This document shows, piece after piece, positions 20,933 through 33,816 of a stretch of 64,000 nucleotides of DNA (its first letter is position 1; each line of letters opens with the position of its first letter). The position numbers were made by a program, and so were the translations under genes. The DNA comes from Himantopus leucocephalus (Eukaryota; Chordata; Aves; Charadriiformes; Recurvirostridae), in the NCBI GenBank assembly GCA_003993805.1, contig RSEF01000001.1:179232816-179296815 (forward strand). Direction: 5' to 3'. The notes under the pieces were generated by a model that was not told where the DNA came from, ran no database searches, and saw only the letters and a program-made list of their open reading frames with translations.

Positions 20933-23900
20933 TTTAAACAGATTCACTTTGGCAAATTGGCATTTAATAACAAAATACATTTACAATTTAAAATTTCCTA
21001 TCAGGTTTAATCACAGATGCATCAAATACCACTGTCATGTATGATTAAAGTTATTCGTTGGAGCATTGCATTAAATCTGCCTTTATGCTAGTGAGAGCTC
21101 CTGTAAGTGGATGCAGACCACTGAATTCTCAGGGTCCAGTGTGAAAAATTGATGCAAGAAGTAAGGATATTAAAATATACGGAGGCTGTAGGCCTGCATG
21201 AAATTACTTCATTGCCCCTCTAAAAAAATTCTTAATTAGTTTTCCATAACCCTAATCTTTGAACCGCAACAGGTCATTGCAAAATTCTAATTATTTTTGA
21301 AGCCCCTGTGTAATGAAAAATCCTTTCTTAACCTACAGATTCTAATACTTTTTTACGCAAAAAGCATTGATGTATTTTGAAAAAAAAAAGCAGCTCATTA
21401 TTTTATTCCCAGCAAACTATGCATATTGCAAAACACCAGTTTCTCATCAGTTTACAAAATCTTTATTGCAAACACAGGCTTGCATTGGTTCACCTTCATC
21501 ATGTTACTTTGAAAGAGACTACAATGCTTTGGCATCACCTTTATAAAATCATTCAACCTTTTTTAAAGTATTGATGTTAAAAAGCCCTACCTGAAGTGAT
21601 TCATGAACGCCAAGAGAGATGACATGGTTGTGGCCATACTGTAAAATGAACATCTCCTTTTTCAGGGAGACTAGACCCATTTCTGTACTCTCTTACATGC
21701 TCTTTCTAGTGTTGATTTTCCTTGTTGTTCACCCTGTTTTCCTTTGTTGTAGCACAGTAAATGTGATTTTTGCCACTGCTAGTAAAAGACCACAGGCTTT
21801 GTACTGACGTGGCAGTGCAGGATCTCAGGATTTTTTGTGCTTGCCTTGGCCTGAACTGGCCTTACCTTGCTTTAATAATTGTCTAGGGGTCAAGTGACTT
21901 TTGCCTGACTTCTCGTAGCTTCATGTCTGGGAATACTGCATATGGCGAAAGTCTGATAAACTTGGGTAGTCATCATGGGACAAGTTAACAGCCCTTTGTG
22001 TTAGACTGTGCTAAGGAATGCTACTGGACAAATTTCAAACTTTAGCTGGAAGCTGGCCTTGTTAAGCAAATGTATAAAAATAACTCTATTTGGACACCAA
22101 GACTGAGGAGGAAGGGATCCCATTAACATGGACATCGTACCCTTGTGAACGAATCCTTCAGGAAGGTGGTGACATGGTGTAAAATGCACTCCTCACTGCT
22201 GGAGAAAGAAGATTGGCACTGTCAACCCAACCCAAAGGGACATTGGAAGGGTGAGCATAGTTCCAGGGGAAAGAGATAATAGCAACTTTTATTGTATAAC
22301 AATCATAAGGATGTAATTTATAAGGTTTTCCTGTATAATTTGGTCCAAATATATAGCATTGAAACTGAACTACTGATTTGGATAACTAAACTGCTAAAAT
22401 CCCAATGGGATAAACAAGGTATTCTTAATTCCATATGTATAATATGTTCCTTTTTGCTCATAACAGGATTTTGGGTGTGTATTGCCATTTGTTTGATCCA
22501 ATACTTCTTGTTTCCTTTTTTTGGAATGGCAATCATTACTTCCTGGAGTCAATGTTTTCTCAAGGTTTTAGTTTGGCCTAAAAGATCAGGAGCAGAGAAT
22601 GAAAGCTTGTTTTTTTGATTGTTTTATATTCTGTAACCATAGCTTTCTTTATAAAAATCTAGCTAATAGATGACCAGGGCAGTATTTTATAGCCACTCTA
22701 CTTCTGAATTTTCTAATGAAATAAAATGCTGTTATTATTTCTTACGTATTTATTGAACATATAGAACCACATTATACCTTTGAACATAAAGTTATATCCC
22801 CAGATGTAAGTGAAAAATTTTGAATGCCCTAGACTGTTTTCTTAAGGTGTTGGATTTATATGAGAAAATATGTCTCCCCAAACCCAATCAGTCTTTTAAT
22901 TTCTCTGTAGTTACTTTAATTGAACAAGATTAAAAGGAAGCCAAAGGAAATAACAACAGGGACAATCAAGTTAGGATGGCAAGGGAGTCTTGTTTACAAA
23001 CTATAGCCAGCATCAATTCATTTCTGGCTTCAGTTTCTGACCTCCACATCAAAAGCAACTATTCACAAATGACAAATCTTACGAACTTTGAGGACCTGGC
23101 ATGTTATGGATCTTGTAAGTGTAATAACTATATATTTACTAGTTCTAAAAGCTTCATTTGGCACCTCCAAAGGAGCAGGCAGATTTAGAAGCCAGATGTC
23201 TGTTTATTGAACTGATATATGCAAATAATATTTGTAAGCAGTAAGTTGGGATTCTAAAATGGTGCCTATAGTAAAAAAGGCGAAAATATAAACTCGACTT
23301 GCATATACTTTTATTGCTTCAAAAACATCAGAATCAAGACTATTGTCTGTAGACAAAAGTATTTTTTTTCTTTTGCTTCCACAAATAATAGATTGATGAG
23401 CCATAAATTGCCTTCTGTGCTGGAAACCCAAAAGGCTCTTAGACTGCAATAGTAAAACATGACTTCCTTGATTATCCTGTTATTCTTTTCAAATACACTG
23501 ATTTTTTTTTCCCCAAAGCAATCAAATGTTTTCAACTTTCTGAACATTTACAATCATTATTATTTTCTGTGGTTTATTCCTCAGAAGATTTAATTCCACC
23601 CTTAATTATAAAAAGTAACCCCTATTATGAATAGTACTTTATTCTGTTCACTGTGCCAATAAAAAATGAAGAATGTGGAGACTGATATATATATTAACCT
23701 ATATAAGAATGGCAGATAGTATCCCTTTACCACTGCAAATACAGGGTGTACCTGTCCAGTAAAGATAGGTTAAAATAAGTCTCCCATGATCCGAGTTATT
23801 ATTATTTTTGAAGTAACCAAAAATCAGACATTGCCATTCATTGCCTTTGCTATAGAAAAGTTCCTTCTCTGGGAGCTATTGTTTATCTCCTTATTTAAAT

Positions 23901-24849
23901 TCCGGCTAGTGTTTATTAGAATCAAACCTCATAGAGATTCTTTCTAACACTGGCAATGTTTGGTAGCAAACACAAAAAGCCTGCAGTTTCTTAGACACAT
24001 TTTGATTTATAAGTAAAGTCTCATTTGGTTAACAGCTTTATTTATCTTATTCGTATCCCAAGAAATCAATGGCTGACAAGAGTTTGAAATTAAAATGCAG
24101 TCAAACTAAAGTACCTTCAGGACAAATAGATTACCTATTACCATTGAAATACTTAATCTCTTTGCTAAACAACTTTGAAATATTTAAACATAGAATGAAC
24201 AACTTTATATTACAGAAGACCTGTGTAACATTCATCAGTGTCGTGCCTAAGAGCCTTCTGAAAGCAATTAAATAATGTAAGAAATGCTTCACTATTTGTT
24301 TGAATGGTATATTGAAAATGAATAAACGATACTGGACTTCTGTTTGTGACTGTGTTTGTTGTATCTTGTTCCTATTGTGTTAGTTTCAGCCAACAGGCTT
24401 TTAACTCTGTATTGCAAAGGCCAGGAAGGTTTCTTCCTCTCATTCCCCTCTTCTTTGATGAGTATTTTGGCTTCTGGAAGTGTTTTTCATCTTCCTCTGA
24501 GACAATGGTTACTGGCTATGGCCAGAGATGGGATGTTGGTTAGATGTGCTAGCCCTCCACGTGGTACTGAAAGTCTGAGAAATGTGGCTTGTGTCTTGTT
24601 CACTTGTTCAGGATTAACGCGATCATGAGATTTGGAGTCAAAACAACTTTCAACCTTAGCCTAACTATCAGTGAACATTGCCTTCTTGGCTTTGGTTTTC
24701 CAGCTTCCTCTTTGGTGTAGGCCATGGTTCATTTCATAGGATCACTTGGGTGTCTTTCTTTAACCAGCTGCCACTTCAGAGACTTAGGACATTGGTGATG
24801 CCTTCAATCTCTTTTGCTCCTATATTGTTACTTCTGAGGCTTTGAACTC
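20933..24849. other. Unique AT-rich DNA without recognisable gene
   Basis: About 3.9 kb. Open frames are short (108 codons at most, hydrophobic by AT composition). Many TAAT- and TTTAAA-rich strings occur. No repeat family, RNA gene or convincing exon is seen. Confidence 0.65.
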
Positions 24850-25577
24850 TGTGGCAGGTTTGCCTTGGCTAGCAACCAAGCACCCATTCAGCCTCTTGCC
24901 CCCCACCCTCAGCAGGATGGAGGAAGGAAATAGGCAGGACAGGAATGAGAAAGCTCATGGGTTGAGCCAAAGACAGGGAGATGGCTTACCAATTACTGTT
25001 GTGGGCAAAACAGCCTCAACTTGAGGAAAAACAACTTAACTTATTGCCAATTAAAATAAATATCTAATTACTAATTTGGGTAGTGCCAAACAAAAAGACA
25101 AACATTAAAATTACACCTTTCCTCCTCCTTTTCCCAGACTCCAATAACCCCTTTGAGCAGCACAGAGGTGATGGAGGTGGTGGGGTAAAGTCAGTACCAT
25201 AGCAGTTTCTCTCTGCTGCTCCTTCCTCCTCACACTTTTTCTGTGCTCCAGTGTGAGTCCTCCATGGGCTGCAGTGGTTATCTGCTCCACCATGGAGGAC
25301 CTACTCTCCCACTTTCTTATCTGACCTTGGGGCTTGCAGGGGGTTTTTTCCCTCCTTTTTTCCTCTCTCCTCACTTGTCCATTGGTTTTGCCATTTCTTA
25401 AATATGCTTTCTCAGAGGTGCCACCACCCTGGCTGCAGGACTCAGCCGTGCCCTGTGGTGGGTCAGTTGGAGCCGGCTGGAACCAGCTGTGTCGGGCACG
25501 AGGAAGCCCCAGCCTCTCCTCACAGAGGCTGCCATGCAGCACCTGCTGCCGGCACTTGGGCACCTGCAGCCAATACA
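24850..25577 (-). mobile_element. Solo LTR related to the 14718-15784 LTR
   Basis: The minus-strand start is TGTATTGGCTGCAGG; the plus-strand left end is TGTGGCAGGTTTGCC. Blocks shared with the long LTR occur in the same order: CTCATGGGTTGAGCCAAAGA, GTGGGCAAAACAGCCTCAAC, the unit GTCCTCCATGGGCTGCA, the decamer CTTAAATATG (25397-25406) and CAGAGGTGCCACCACC. It is 728 bp, about 340 bp shorter, largely because it has two array units instead of seven. The poly(A) hexamer position reads AATAAG. I see no clear target-site duplication. No internal retroviral DNA adjoins it. Confidence 0.8.
25397..25406 (-). promoter_or_regulatory. TATA-like element of the shorter LTR
   Basis: The same CTTAAATATG decamer as at 15601-15610, in the same LTR context and strand. 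Confidence 0.5.
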
Positions 25578-27957
25578 TGTCTAGAGGCTATATGGAATCA
25601 TAGACGACTTCATTTGTTTTAGGAAGTTATGGCATCTATAATAGTGTATCAGCAGATGAAGTGGAAGTTGAAACTTCTGGAATAAACATCTGTAATGTTT
25701 GGTAGCAGAAGGACACTGGATGCAATGCATCAGGCAGTCCCTGGTTTTGTCCATAACGATGAAACTAAATGATAAAACAGCAATCTTGCTCTGGCCGTGA
25801 GGCCAGGTAATACACAGAATAGCCATCTTTGCATAACATAGCCCTTGGCCCTCGATATTCTCTGGTGATGCTGTCATAACTGACGTGTTGTGTGAATGTA
25901 TTTTTAATACACTTCAAACTGCCTGAAATAATATGATGACTGTGTTGCAGCCCATCACAGAGGTGCTGTAATTTCATGAAACACAGAGTGGATCGTTTAT
26001 GTCCTCAGGTGTGGCTAAAGGGTATATGGAGTGACATAAGGCTTCAAAGATGGCTGGGGTAGTTCCGGCAGACTGTGGAGGGTGGAGACAGCCAAATTTG
26101 GTGAAGTCTCATCTATGCTGCCTTTGTGAGGAATCCCTGAAGTGAACTATGTTGAGAAAGCCTAGGCTTTGTCTTGAGATGAGATAACTGAGATGGAAAC
26201 AGGAAGCCACCAAGAAGTTAGGCGATGTGTAAAATCAGGGATCCAGCGCTTAAGCAATTGCCTGGCCTTCTGTTATTTAAAGGTGTAGATGTATCCTGAA
26301 TATCTTGAAAAAAAGGCAAGTACGGGGATACACAAAAGCATTTAGATCTCTTCAGGTGCCCATCAATTAACAGGAAGCACATGAAAAGCTCACCCAACTT
26401 GGTGAGGTATTCTTCACACTAAAGTAACCTTTTCATATGTGTGCAGATAAAACTGTGGATTTGGGTCCCATAAGGATCTACTTAAGTGTTATGTGCTGTG
26501 GTATTGAGAGTCACTAAAATGTACATGGATCCTGCCACTTGAGAACAGGTTGAGTTTAGATTGGCTAGGAAGGCAGCACAGGGAGCAGAGGATAGGACCT
26601 TTTTTTCTGTGTTAACTGGAGTTGCTAATAGTTACTAGCAATTTCTTTTGGTTTTGTCTCTCTCCTGCTGCAAATTAATAGCTTGCTTAGTACATAAATT
26701 TATTTAGTTGTATTTATGTATGTGCATGAAAATGAATTGCTGAACTCTGTGCAAATACTCAAAAAACTGTGGAAGAAAAGCTGAGCTGAAGTAATGAATT
26801 TCCATTCAGTTTTTAAGTTCCATAGTACTATCATCCTCTTGTTTATAGGAATTACTCCACAGTAGATCAGGAGTATAAACCTGTCTTCCCAGCCAGATGT
26901 CATTCATCAGCATATTTTGTCTAGTCTTCAGCCCATTTCTTGCTCTCCTTTTTCCCAAGGGTCTTCAAACACAGCCAGGGACCGAGGAGCTTGTCATCCT
27001 CAATCCTATTACTGAAAGCGCATTCCCCAAAGATATAACACATCAGGTGAATAAAGCATATACCTTTGTTTGAGGTTAATATACATAAGCATTTGGTCAT
27101 GTATGCACCCTGATACACATGCTTATTCCTTTGCAGTACCAGACACATCTGTGACAAGACAGAGCCTGTCTGCACTTCGTCTATGCAATGCATGCATGGG
27201 CTATCACATGAGGAGGGAGAGGCTACAGAGTCATTTTGCTTTATCTGAAGAACAGTGGCCCCATCCCTAGTTTGTATACTAGGCTCCAGGGAATCTTCCT
27301 GCCCTCTGTTTCATTCATCCATGGCAGGTAGTCATCATGAAAGCTCTTCTGGTGGAGAAGTCACACTTCCACTGGTAGCAAACATCAGTCAGGCCCACTA
27401 AGAGATTCTGACATCAGAGAAAACATGGATTTCTTCAGCTGTGCCCAAGCTGGGGGTAAGCCCATGAATGGACATGAGCAATGAACGAACATGTTCAAGG
27501 AAAACTGTGTTCGTAAGCAGATGGGATGACGGATGTTAAACTGGCCGTGGCATTTACAGAGTTTATTCCCAGAAATAAGTAATCACGTTAGAATTAAGTA
27601 TGATCCCTCTTATCTCCAACAATGCAAAATAGATTTAGGAAGTCATAAACAGCCAGAAGAGCCAGGGTTCATGAGGCCTTCACAGAAATGTGTTTGAACT
27701 GCGCTTGACTTTCTCAGAACATTCTCAGGAACTGGCATTTTCACTTTCCAAATACTTTTTACTATAAAAGGAAGATCTTAGGATCTTGGAGGATGCACAA
27801 ACACAGGAAAACCAGCTCCAAATTGGGAAAGAGCAGCACAGGACTTCTGGCAGATTATGAGTGTACAGATCTTCTGGTTGAAGAAAGGCTATCTGTTCAG
27901 ATGAAATATCAAATGTGAATATCAAATTGGAAGCAAAGGTAACATCATGGCAAAGAT

Positions 27958-28266
27958 AATGGATTAAAACTCAGTAGAGAGGGATTTAACTCATAGCTCT
28001 GTTTTCTTGACAATTTTATGACAGTTACTTCTTCCCTCTTTGTTTTTGTCTACACACGTGGATGAGATATTGCATTTCCCCTATCTCTTGTCTGTCTTCT
28101 CTGTTTAGAATNAATGGATTAAAACTCAGTAGAGAGGGATTTAACTCATAGCTCTGCTTTCTTGCCAATTTTATGACAGTTATTTCTTCCCTCTTTGTTT
28201 TTTTCTACACACGTGGATGAGATATTGCATTCCCCCTATCTCTTGTCTGTCTTCTCTGTTTAGAAT
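27958..28266. repeat. 154-bp near-identical duplication across an N
   Basis: Copies 27958-28111 and 28113-28266 are 154 bp each and differ at five single positions (about 3%), separated only by the N at 28112. Equal length plus scattered substitutions fits two alleles or reads of one locus left unmerged at a contig join. The alternative is a modest-age tandem duplication. Confidence 0.9.
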
Positions 28267-29583
28267 ATGATTTCTGCCATTAATAACTTTAATGAATAAT
28301 ACATGCATAAGCCCACTGTGAAATCTCTAGACAAACTCTTGGTGACTCCGGTTCATAGTTCTGCAATCCAAGAACAGTCACAACCAGTCACAATGAAAAC
28401 CAGAATCTGAGGATACTCAATGCAAAGAGAAGGAAAAATGGCATTTAAATAATGAGTGATAATCAGAATCCTTTAAGTGGCATTGCATACCAGACAGACA
28501 AACAACATAAAGCTTTGACTTGTTTTAATAGCAGCCAAACTGTCTGTCACTGGTAAATTCTTACTATCAGGCCTACTGGAGCACCTTAGTCTGTACATCA
28601 TATTAAAACAGAGATACTGATAAACATCAGGGATTCAGTACGCATATCTTTTTAATTCCTAAGTTTCATCGTCATCCATCATAGTTAAGTAGTTGCTAAG
28701 AATTCTGGACATGAACTGACTTCCCTCATTTTCAGTCAGCGTTCAAGTGTTATATTGCTCAAGTTGTTAACTTCCCCCCCAAAAGTTCCACGTATTGATG
28801 GTCACTGATCCCAGCTACGTGCATTGTTGTGAACCTTAAGTCTTTCCTTCAGCTACTGTTGAGTTACTACTAGCACTGACACACACATTTAAAGTTCGTT
28901 TATTTCATTCTTTCACAACCATTCATATTCAGCCTAGTACTTTGATTTTTATCTTCCCTGATTAATATGTCTGCTGGGTACAGATGTAAAGCTATACAAC
29001 CAGTTAGTTATTGATAATAGAAGACATCTATACAGGGAATACCCTGTTTTGCAGGACGAAGAAAGAGTAGGTATCTGCCCCAAAAGCCCAAAGCCCAAAG
29101 ATGTTACAGGGAGACTTTTATTTGTCTTCAGTGGTCAGGCCCCAAGTGATCCATATTTGTAAAGTTAATAAGCCTGTTGCTCAATTGTACTGTCAAAAGG
29201 AAAAAAGAACTGGTGCATTTGATCCCTTTTACTTTCAGCTTGATGCAAAGCTGTATTAGGTATAATCCCATTTTTCAGAGTGAATGAAATCCTGTGTTAT
29301 TTGAAAAGCTAGAGCTGCTGTCTCAGATTTATGGAGCTTAACTTGTTTAGCTTGACAGATGCTGTTCAGGATCAAAAGACATTGATGTAAACAATGCTGT
29401 ATCTTCAAGGTCAGGAAAACTCTAGGGAAGAAGTTGTCTTGATACAATGTAGGATAGAAGGAAGAAGCAAGTTAAACATATAGATAAGTATAACCATCAG
29501 AAACAGTGCAATAGTTTTCATAAGCATGAGTCCCAGGACATAAGACAAGTCCAGTCAGGCAAGTGCAGCGATATTCTGTTGCT

Positions 29584-29607
29584 CACTCATAAGATCACTC
29601 ATAAGAT
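29584..29607. repeat. 12-bp perfect tandem duplication
   Basis: CACTCATAAGAT occurs twice in direct succession. Confidence 0.9.
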
Positions 29608-30026
29608 GTCTGTATGATGGTCTCTTATTTTTAGTAAATCCTTAGCTTAAATCCTGTTCTTTCATCTCACTACTTCTCTAGGATGTCACAAGACAGATTC
29701 TTTCTTTATTTCCAAGGCCTCGTTATTTTGTAATATAAAAATGGCACAGTGTTTAAACAATTCTCCTCAATATTTTGTTACAATCTGAAAAAAAATATTA
29801 ATTTCTGGACAGAGCCCTTATTGTTGGATGGATTGTGTAGAATTATGGAGTTTTTTTCCATTGCAATAACATTCCACTGGTTGGAGTGATCTCAAGAGTC
29901 TGAGATCTTACATACTGATTACTATTTAGTCATTTTAGCCACACAGTCAAGTTCAAACGTTCTTGCTAGTATTTCTTTCATAAACAGTATCTCTTCAAGA
30001 CTTTCCCTTTGGTTCTTTTGCTGATA

Positions 30027-30036
30027 NNNNNNNNNN
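30027..30036. other. Assembly gap, 10 N
   Basis: Ten Ns without duplicated flanks. Confidence 0.99.
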
Positions 30037-32984
30037 GGCATCAATCCACCCACCCCTATGAGAAACTACAGAATATGCTTCCATTGGGACTAAATTTACC
30101 TTAATTAAAATATCCCATCTTGACCTAAGGGGAGAGACAATGCACTGTAACCCTTGGCAAACAGCTTGGTTAATCAGCTAGCCACTCAATGAATCATATT
30201 CTCCTGATTTTTAGGTTGAATTTGCCTGGCTTCAAATTCCAAATGCTGAGTTTTATTATATGTTTACCTGGATTGACCAAAAGTTACTCTATGAAGATAT
30301 TATTTATCATATTGATTCTTACATTGATGAAGTTACAGTTTATCTTCAAAAAGTTAAATAGAGTACCCACATTTTTTCACTAAAAAGAATAGAAAACATA
30401 TGTTGATTTTTTTTCTAGCTCTTCTTTGAACACAGACCAATTCAATGCTTTCCTTCCACTATGTTTTCCAGAACCAAATCCGTTATTCTCAGCATGGTTT
30501 CACCAATAACAGTCACAGAGTAAGGTAACAAATGCAATGTGGTCGTGACTTGAGTTTTTTCTTTTAAGCTTCCACAGACTTTGTTAATCCCTCCTATAAA
30601 AACCATGACTCAATAATTCCCAGATCCCAGGAAAACACCCTCAAGATTTTTGGTGCAATACAGTTTCTTCCAAGAACAGTGGGAGGGAAAGTAGGGAGTA
30701 TAGGGTATAATTACCTTGTATTTGTATCACTTTGCCTGCACAGTTTAACTACTAGCAGGGCCTACTAATAGGGACCTGACCCTAATATCTAATCCTACAA
30801 AGCATTTTGTGTTAATTCTTGAGTAAAGTAGGGATGGGAGCCCAAATCTCTTCTCTTCCAGGTACTGTGTCCAGAGTGCCACCCTTGGAGACAGACTCAT
30901 GATCACTTTTGTACTGTGTCTCTACTAATGGACACAGCACTCAGTTACCAGGAGCTGGATGCACTTTGCTCTATGTTTCTAATGGAAAAATCATTTTGGT
31001 ATCACTGTCCAATTATTTTCACTGGATTTTTTCTGTGTGTGCAAATACTGAAGTGAGTGAAATGAGAAAAAAAGAGAGGATATGTGACTTGGAAATTGCA
31101 CCAAGAGCGAAAACTAGAAGTTACCCACTGTGGTAGCTTTGGTAGCTGCAGGTGCTTGAAAATATCTCCAACACGTATAGCAACTGAAGTTTTCTTATCA
31201 TTTATTGAAGCAAAAGAGTGCTACTTAGAGGGTCAAGTAAAGAGATATTGATCAAGTCTTCAGGAAATTTTAGAAGCAATGAAACTTTGTAATTTCTATA
31301 TGATTAGGGATTAGAGAAAAATTATCTCCTTCTTTCGCAGGAAGTTGTAAATATGAGGTCATGTCATTATTTTAAAGCTGTGCACAAATCCTCATGCAGC
31401 TCTGGATAGACGGATGCTGGAATTCTCCCAAACACAGGGGGAAACAGCAATCTCTTGCAGGGCGACAGTTTCTTGCCTGCTTTGCCTGGTCCTTGCCTGC
31501 TGTTTTCAGCAAATACCTCAGGTGCACTAGCAGGGATTTCAGCTGGGCTTGACCTTTGCATTTGCTTTCTTTCCGCTTTCTGTGATCTGCCCGAGAGACA
31601 AGTCTCCTAGCAGAGCATGTACACAATCCAAGGCAAAACACTGCAGAAATGACACAGTTCATAATTTTCTCCATCCCAGAGCACAGGCACTACTATTTTT
31701 TCAATTTCCCAAATGCTATGTGGTTTTATATTTATTTAGAAATGGATTTTAGATCACTTTGAATAGTCCTCTGTCAGAGCTATAGCCCCAGATGGACAAA
31801 TGAGTGTTCAGAGTGATAACTCTGCAGTACAGACCTCTAAAAAATCTGTTTAAATAATAACCATCCTGACACCAGAAACTGGAGGGAAGTCTATATAACA
31901 AATCTCCAAAGAGAGTGTATAAAACCAGTGCATTTTGCTATGCTGTGTGGCAAGTATAGAAATGTTTTGGTCATGTTTAATTATGAAGGTCAATTTATTT
32001 CTGACTTTGCTGTAGTAATAATGCAGTCATTTGAAATCCCTATTAAAAAAGCCTTTGCACCATTCTATACCATTAGATTTATTCCAGAGTCATTAAAAAC
32101 AAATCAAGGAATTTTAAAAAACATTGTTAGATCTAGTTAGTCTTTACACCTGCTGACAATAAGACATGTCACAGGTATGTGCAGAGTCCAGAGGAAAATA
32201 TGAATTTATAAAAAATTATGTAAAACTGCTTTATTGAACTAAATGTGCCACTTCCAAGAGCTTGTCTTAGGACTAAAAGCGAGAGCTGTGTGTCCCATCT
32301 TAAAAACACAGACCCAGGGGTAAAAAAGTTCCTTTTTCTAGTCCAAGAAATCACAAAACATCAAACTTTCATTGAATGCTAACTTACTCCAAGACAGTGC
32401 TTTTACAAAAGAAAACAAAATCGTTATCGATGGGGAACTGACAGAAAATTCATATGTGAAGTCAAAAAATTTATCAGAACTTATCAGGAGGAATATTTTA
32501 GGCTAGGTATTTGAATGACCAGAATAAGTTGGGGTTTATTTGTGATGGATTACAGAAGAGATTTTAGTGCACAGATTGTTTCCTTGTATAGCTGTGCAAT
32601 TAATCAAATAATTATCTCCTTTACGTGACATTCATGTTCTAAAATATTGTTGTCCCTCTGCTAAGCATCACCCAATTTCTCAGCCATGTAAATCAGCTTC
32701 TTTTTAGAGGGGAAACAGGTAGCACCCTCCCTGTGTGAATGCTCAAATTACTTGTATAATAGTGTCATACATTTCTCCAGATTATTTGGCACCCTCTCCG
32801 ACAGAGGTGGGCACAACTAAGCCGCAGCCAAATTGGTGTTCCAGGAGCTCAGCTGACAGCAGGCTTCAGGCAGTGACTCTGCCTCCATAAATAATCCTAC
32901 TGTATTAGCAAGTGTAAGAAAATCAGTTCCCTTGCCATTTGAGCCCTTACTTTCCCACCCACCCACTACCACCACCAAAACAGG

Positions 32985-33160
32985 CAGAGCGATTGCCTGC
33001 TGCTCGCCCACAACGCCCTGTGAAAGCGCTTGTAATAGTGCCATCTAGTGACACCTGCCTCGAAAATACACCAACAAAACTGTCCGAGAACCCCAAAAAT
33101 CCCCAAAAGTGCTCATTGCTACGTCACGCAAACCTTGATGAAGATTTGCACTCGTTGAGC
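32985..33160. promoter_or_regulatory. Small CpG-enriched patch, candidate regulatory element
   Basis: About nine CpG dinucleotides occur in about 175 bp, far above the surrounding AT-rich, CpG-poor DNA. The patch contains the CTCF-like site at 33038-33051 and a CRE-like TACGTCAC. It is far too small to be a classical promoter CpG island, and no transcript start is evident. An unmethylated protein-bound element, or simply a locally mutation-resistant patch, would both fit. Confidence 0.4.
33038..33051 (-). promoter_or_regulatory. CTCF-like binding site
   Basis: The minus strand reads TCACTAGATGGCAC. It fits the CTCF consensus CCASYAGRKGGCRS at 13 of 14 positions; only the first base differs. 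CTCF is a zinc-finger protein that anchors chromatin loops in vertebrates. The orientation on the minus strand would set loop direction if it is bound. Motif quality is good; occupancy is unknown. Confidence 0.5.
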
Positions 33161-33736
33161 ACAGGGTTAAATGAATGCATCAACATGTTGTCCAGGTGGC
33201 CCCAATGATGACCTCTTCCCAGTCCTAGACCTCCTTCTCTTCCGTCATTTCCTACCCTCAACTGGAACAATTATTCCTGGGTCTCACTACTTTGGTATCA
33301 TCCACTAAGAACATTTATCCTGTTTACGAATCTTAATATGTTTAAAGTACATGCCATTTTCAGATGTAAGTTCTATATAGCCTTTAATATGTACATATAC
33401 ATATAGTATACCTATTAGACTGACTGTGAATATCAGACTGCAGAAAATATTGACTATTGTGCCAAACCTCTTTCATAGTGCCACCAAGAAAAAGTCTTGG
33501 TTACCTCAAGCACTGGATAATCGTGGTCATTGGGTGAGCATAGTCACTGAACTACCTCTGTCAGTCACCTCAGTAAGTGATGCAGCATAAACTGTAGCAC
33601 AGACAGAACAGATGCTCCAGGAGCTGAAGATTTAGTAGCTACATTAGACTTCAAATATTTCCAATTTCCATGGGTCTATGAAAATAAAAAGATCCTATAA
33701 GGAGTAATTGCTCAAAGTAATTCTTAACACTTTGTT

Positions 33737-33816
33737 TAAAAAACAACAAAATCCCCCCCCCCAAAAAAAAACACCAAAAAACACAACAAAACCCCCAATA
33801 ATAATAATAAAAAGAA
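33737..33816. repeat. A/C-rich low-complexity stretch with (AAT)n
   Basis: A-runs and C-runs alternate, including ten Cs at 33753-33762, followed by (AAT)n at about 33797-33810. Almost no T or G occurs on this strand for about 60 bp. Confidence 0.85.

Noticed and set aside
15785..24849. A provirus bounded by the two related LTRs
   Set aside because: No gag, pol or env remnant lies between them, and the LTRs differ strongly in length and sequence. They are separate solo LTRs.
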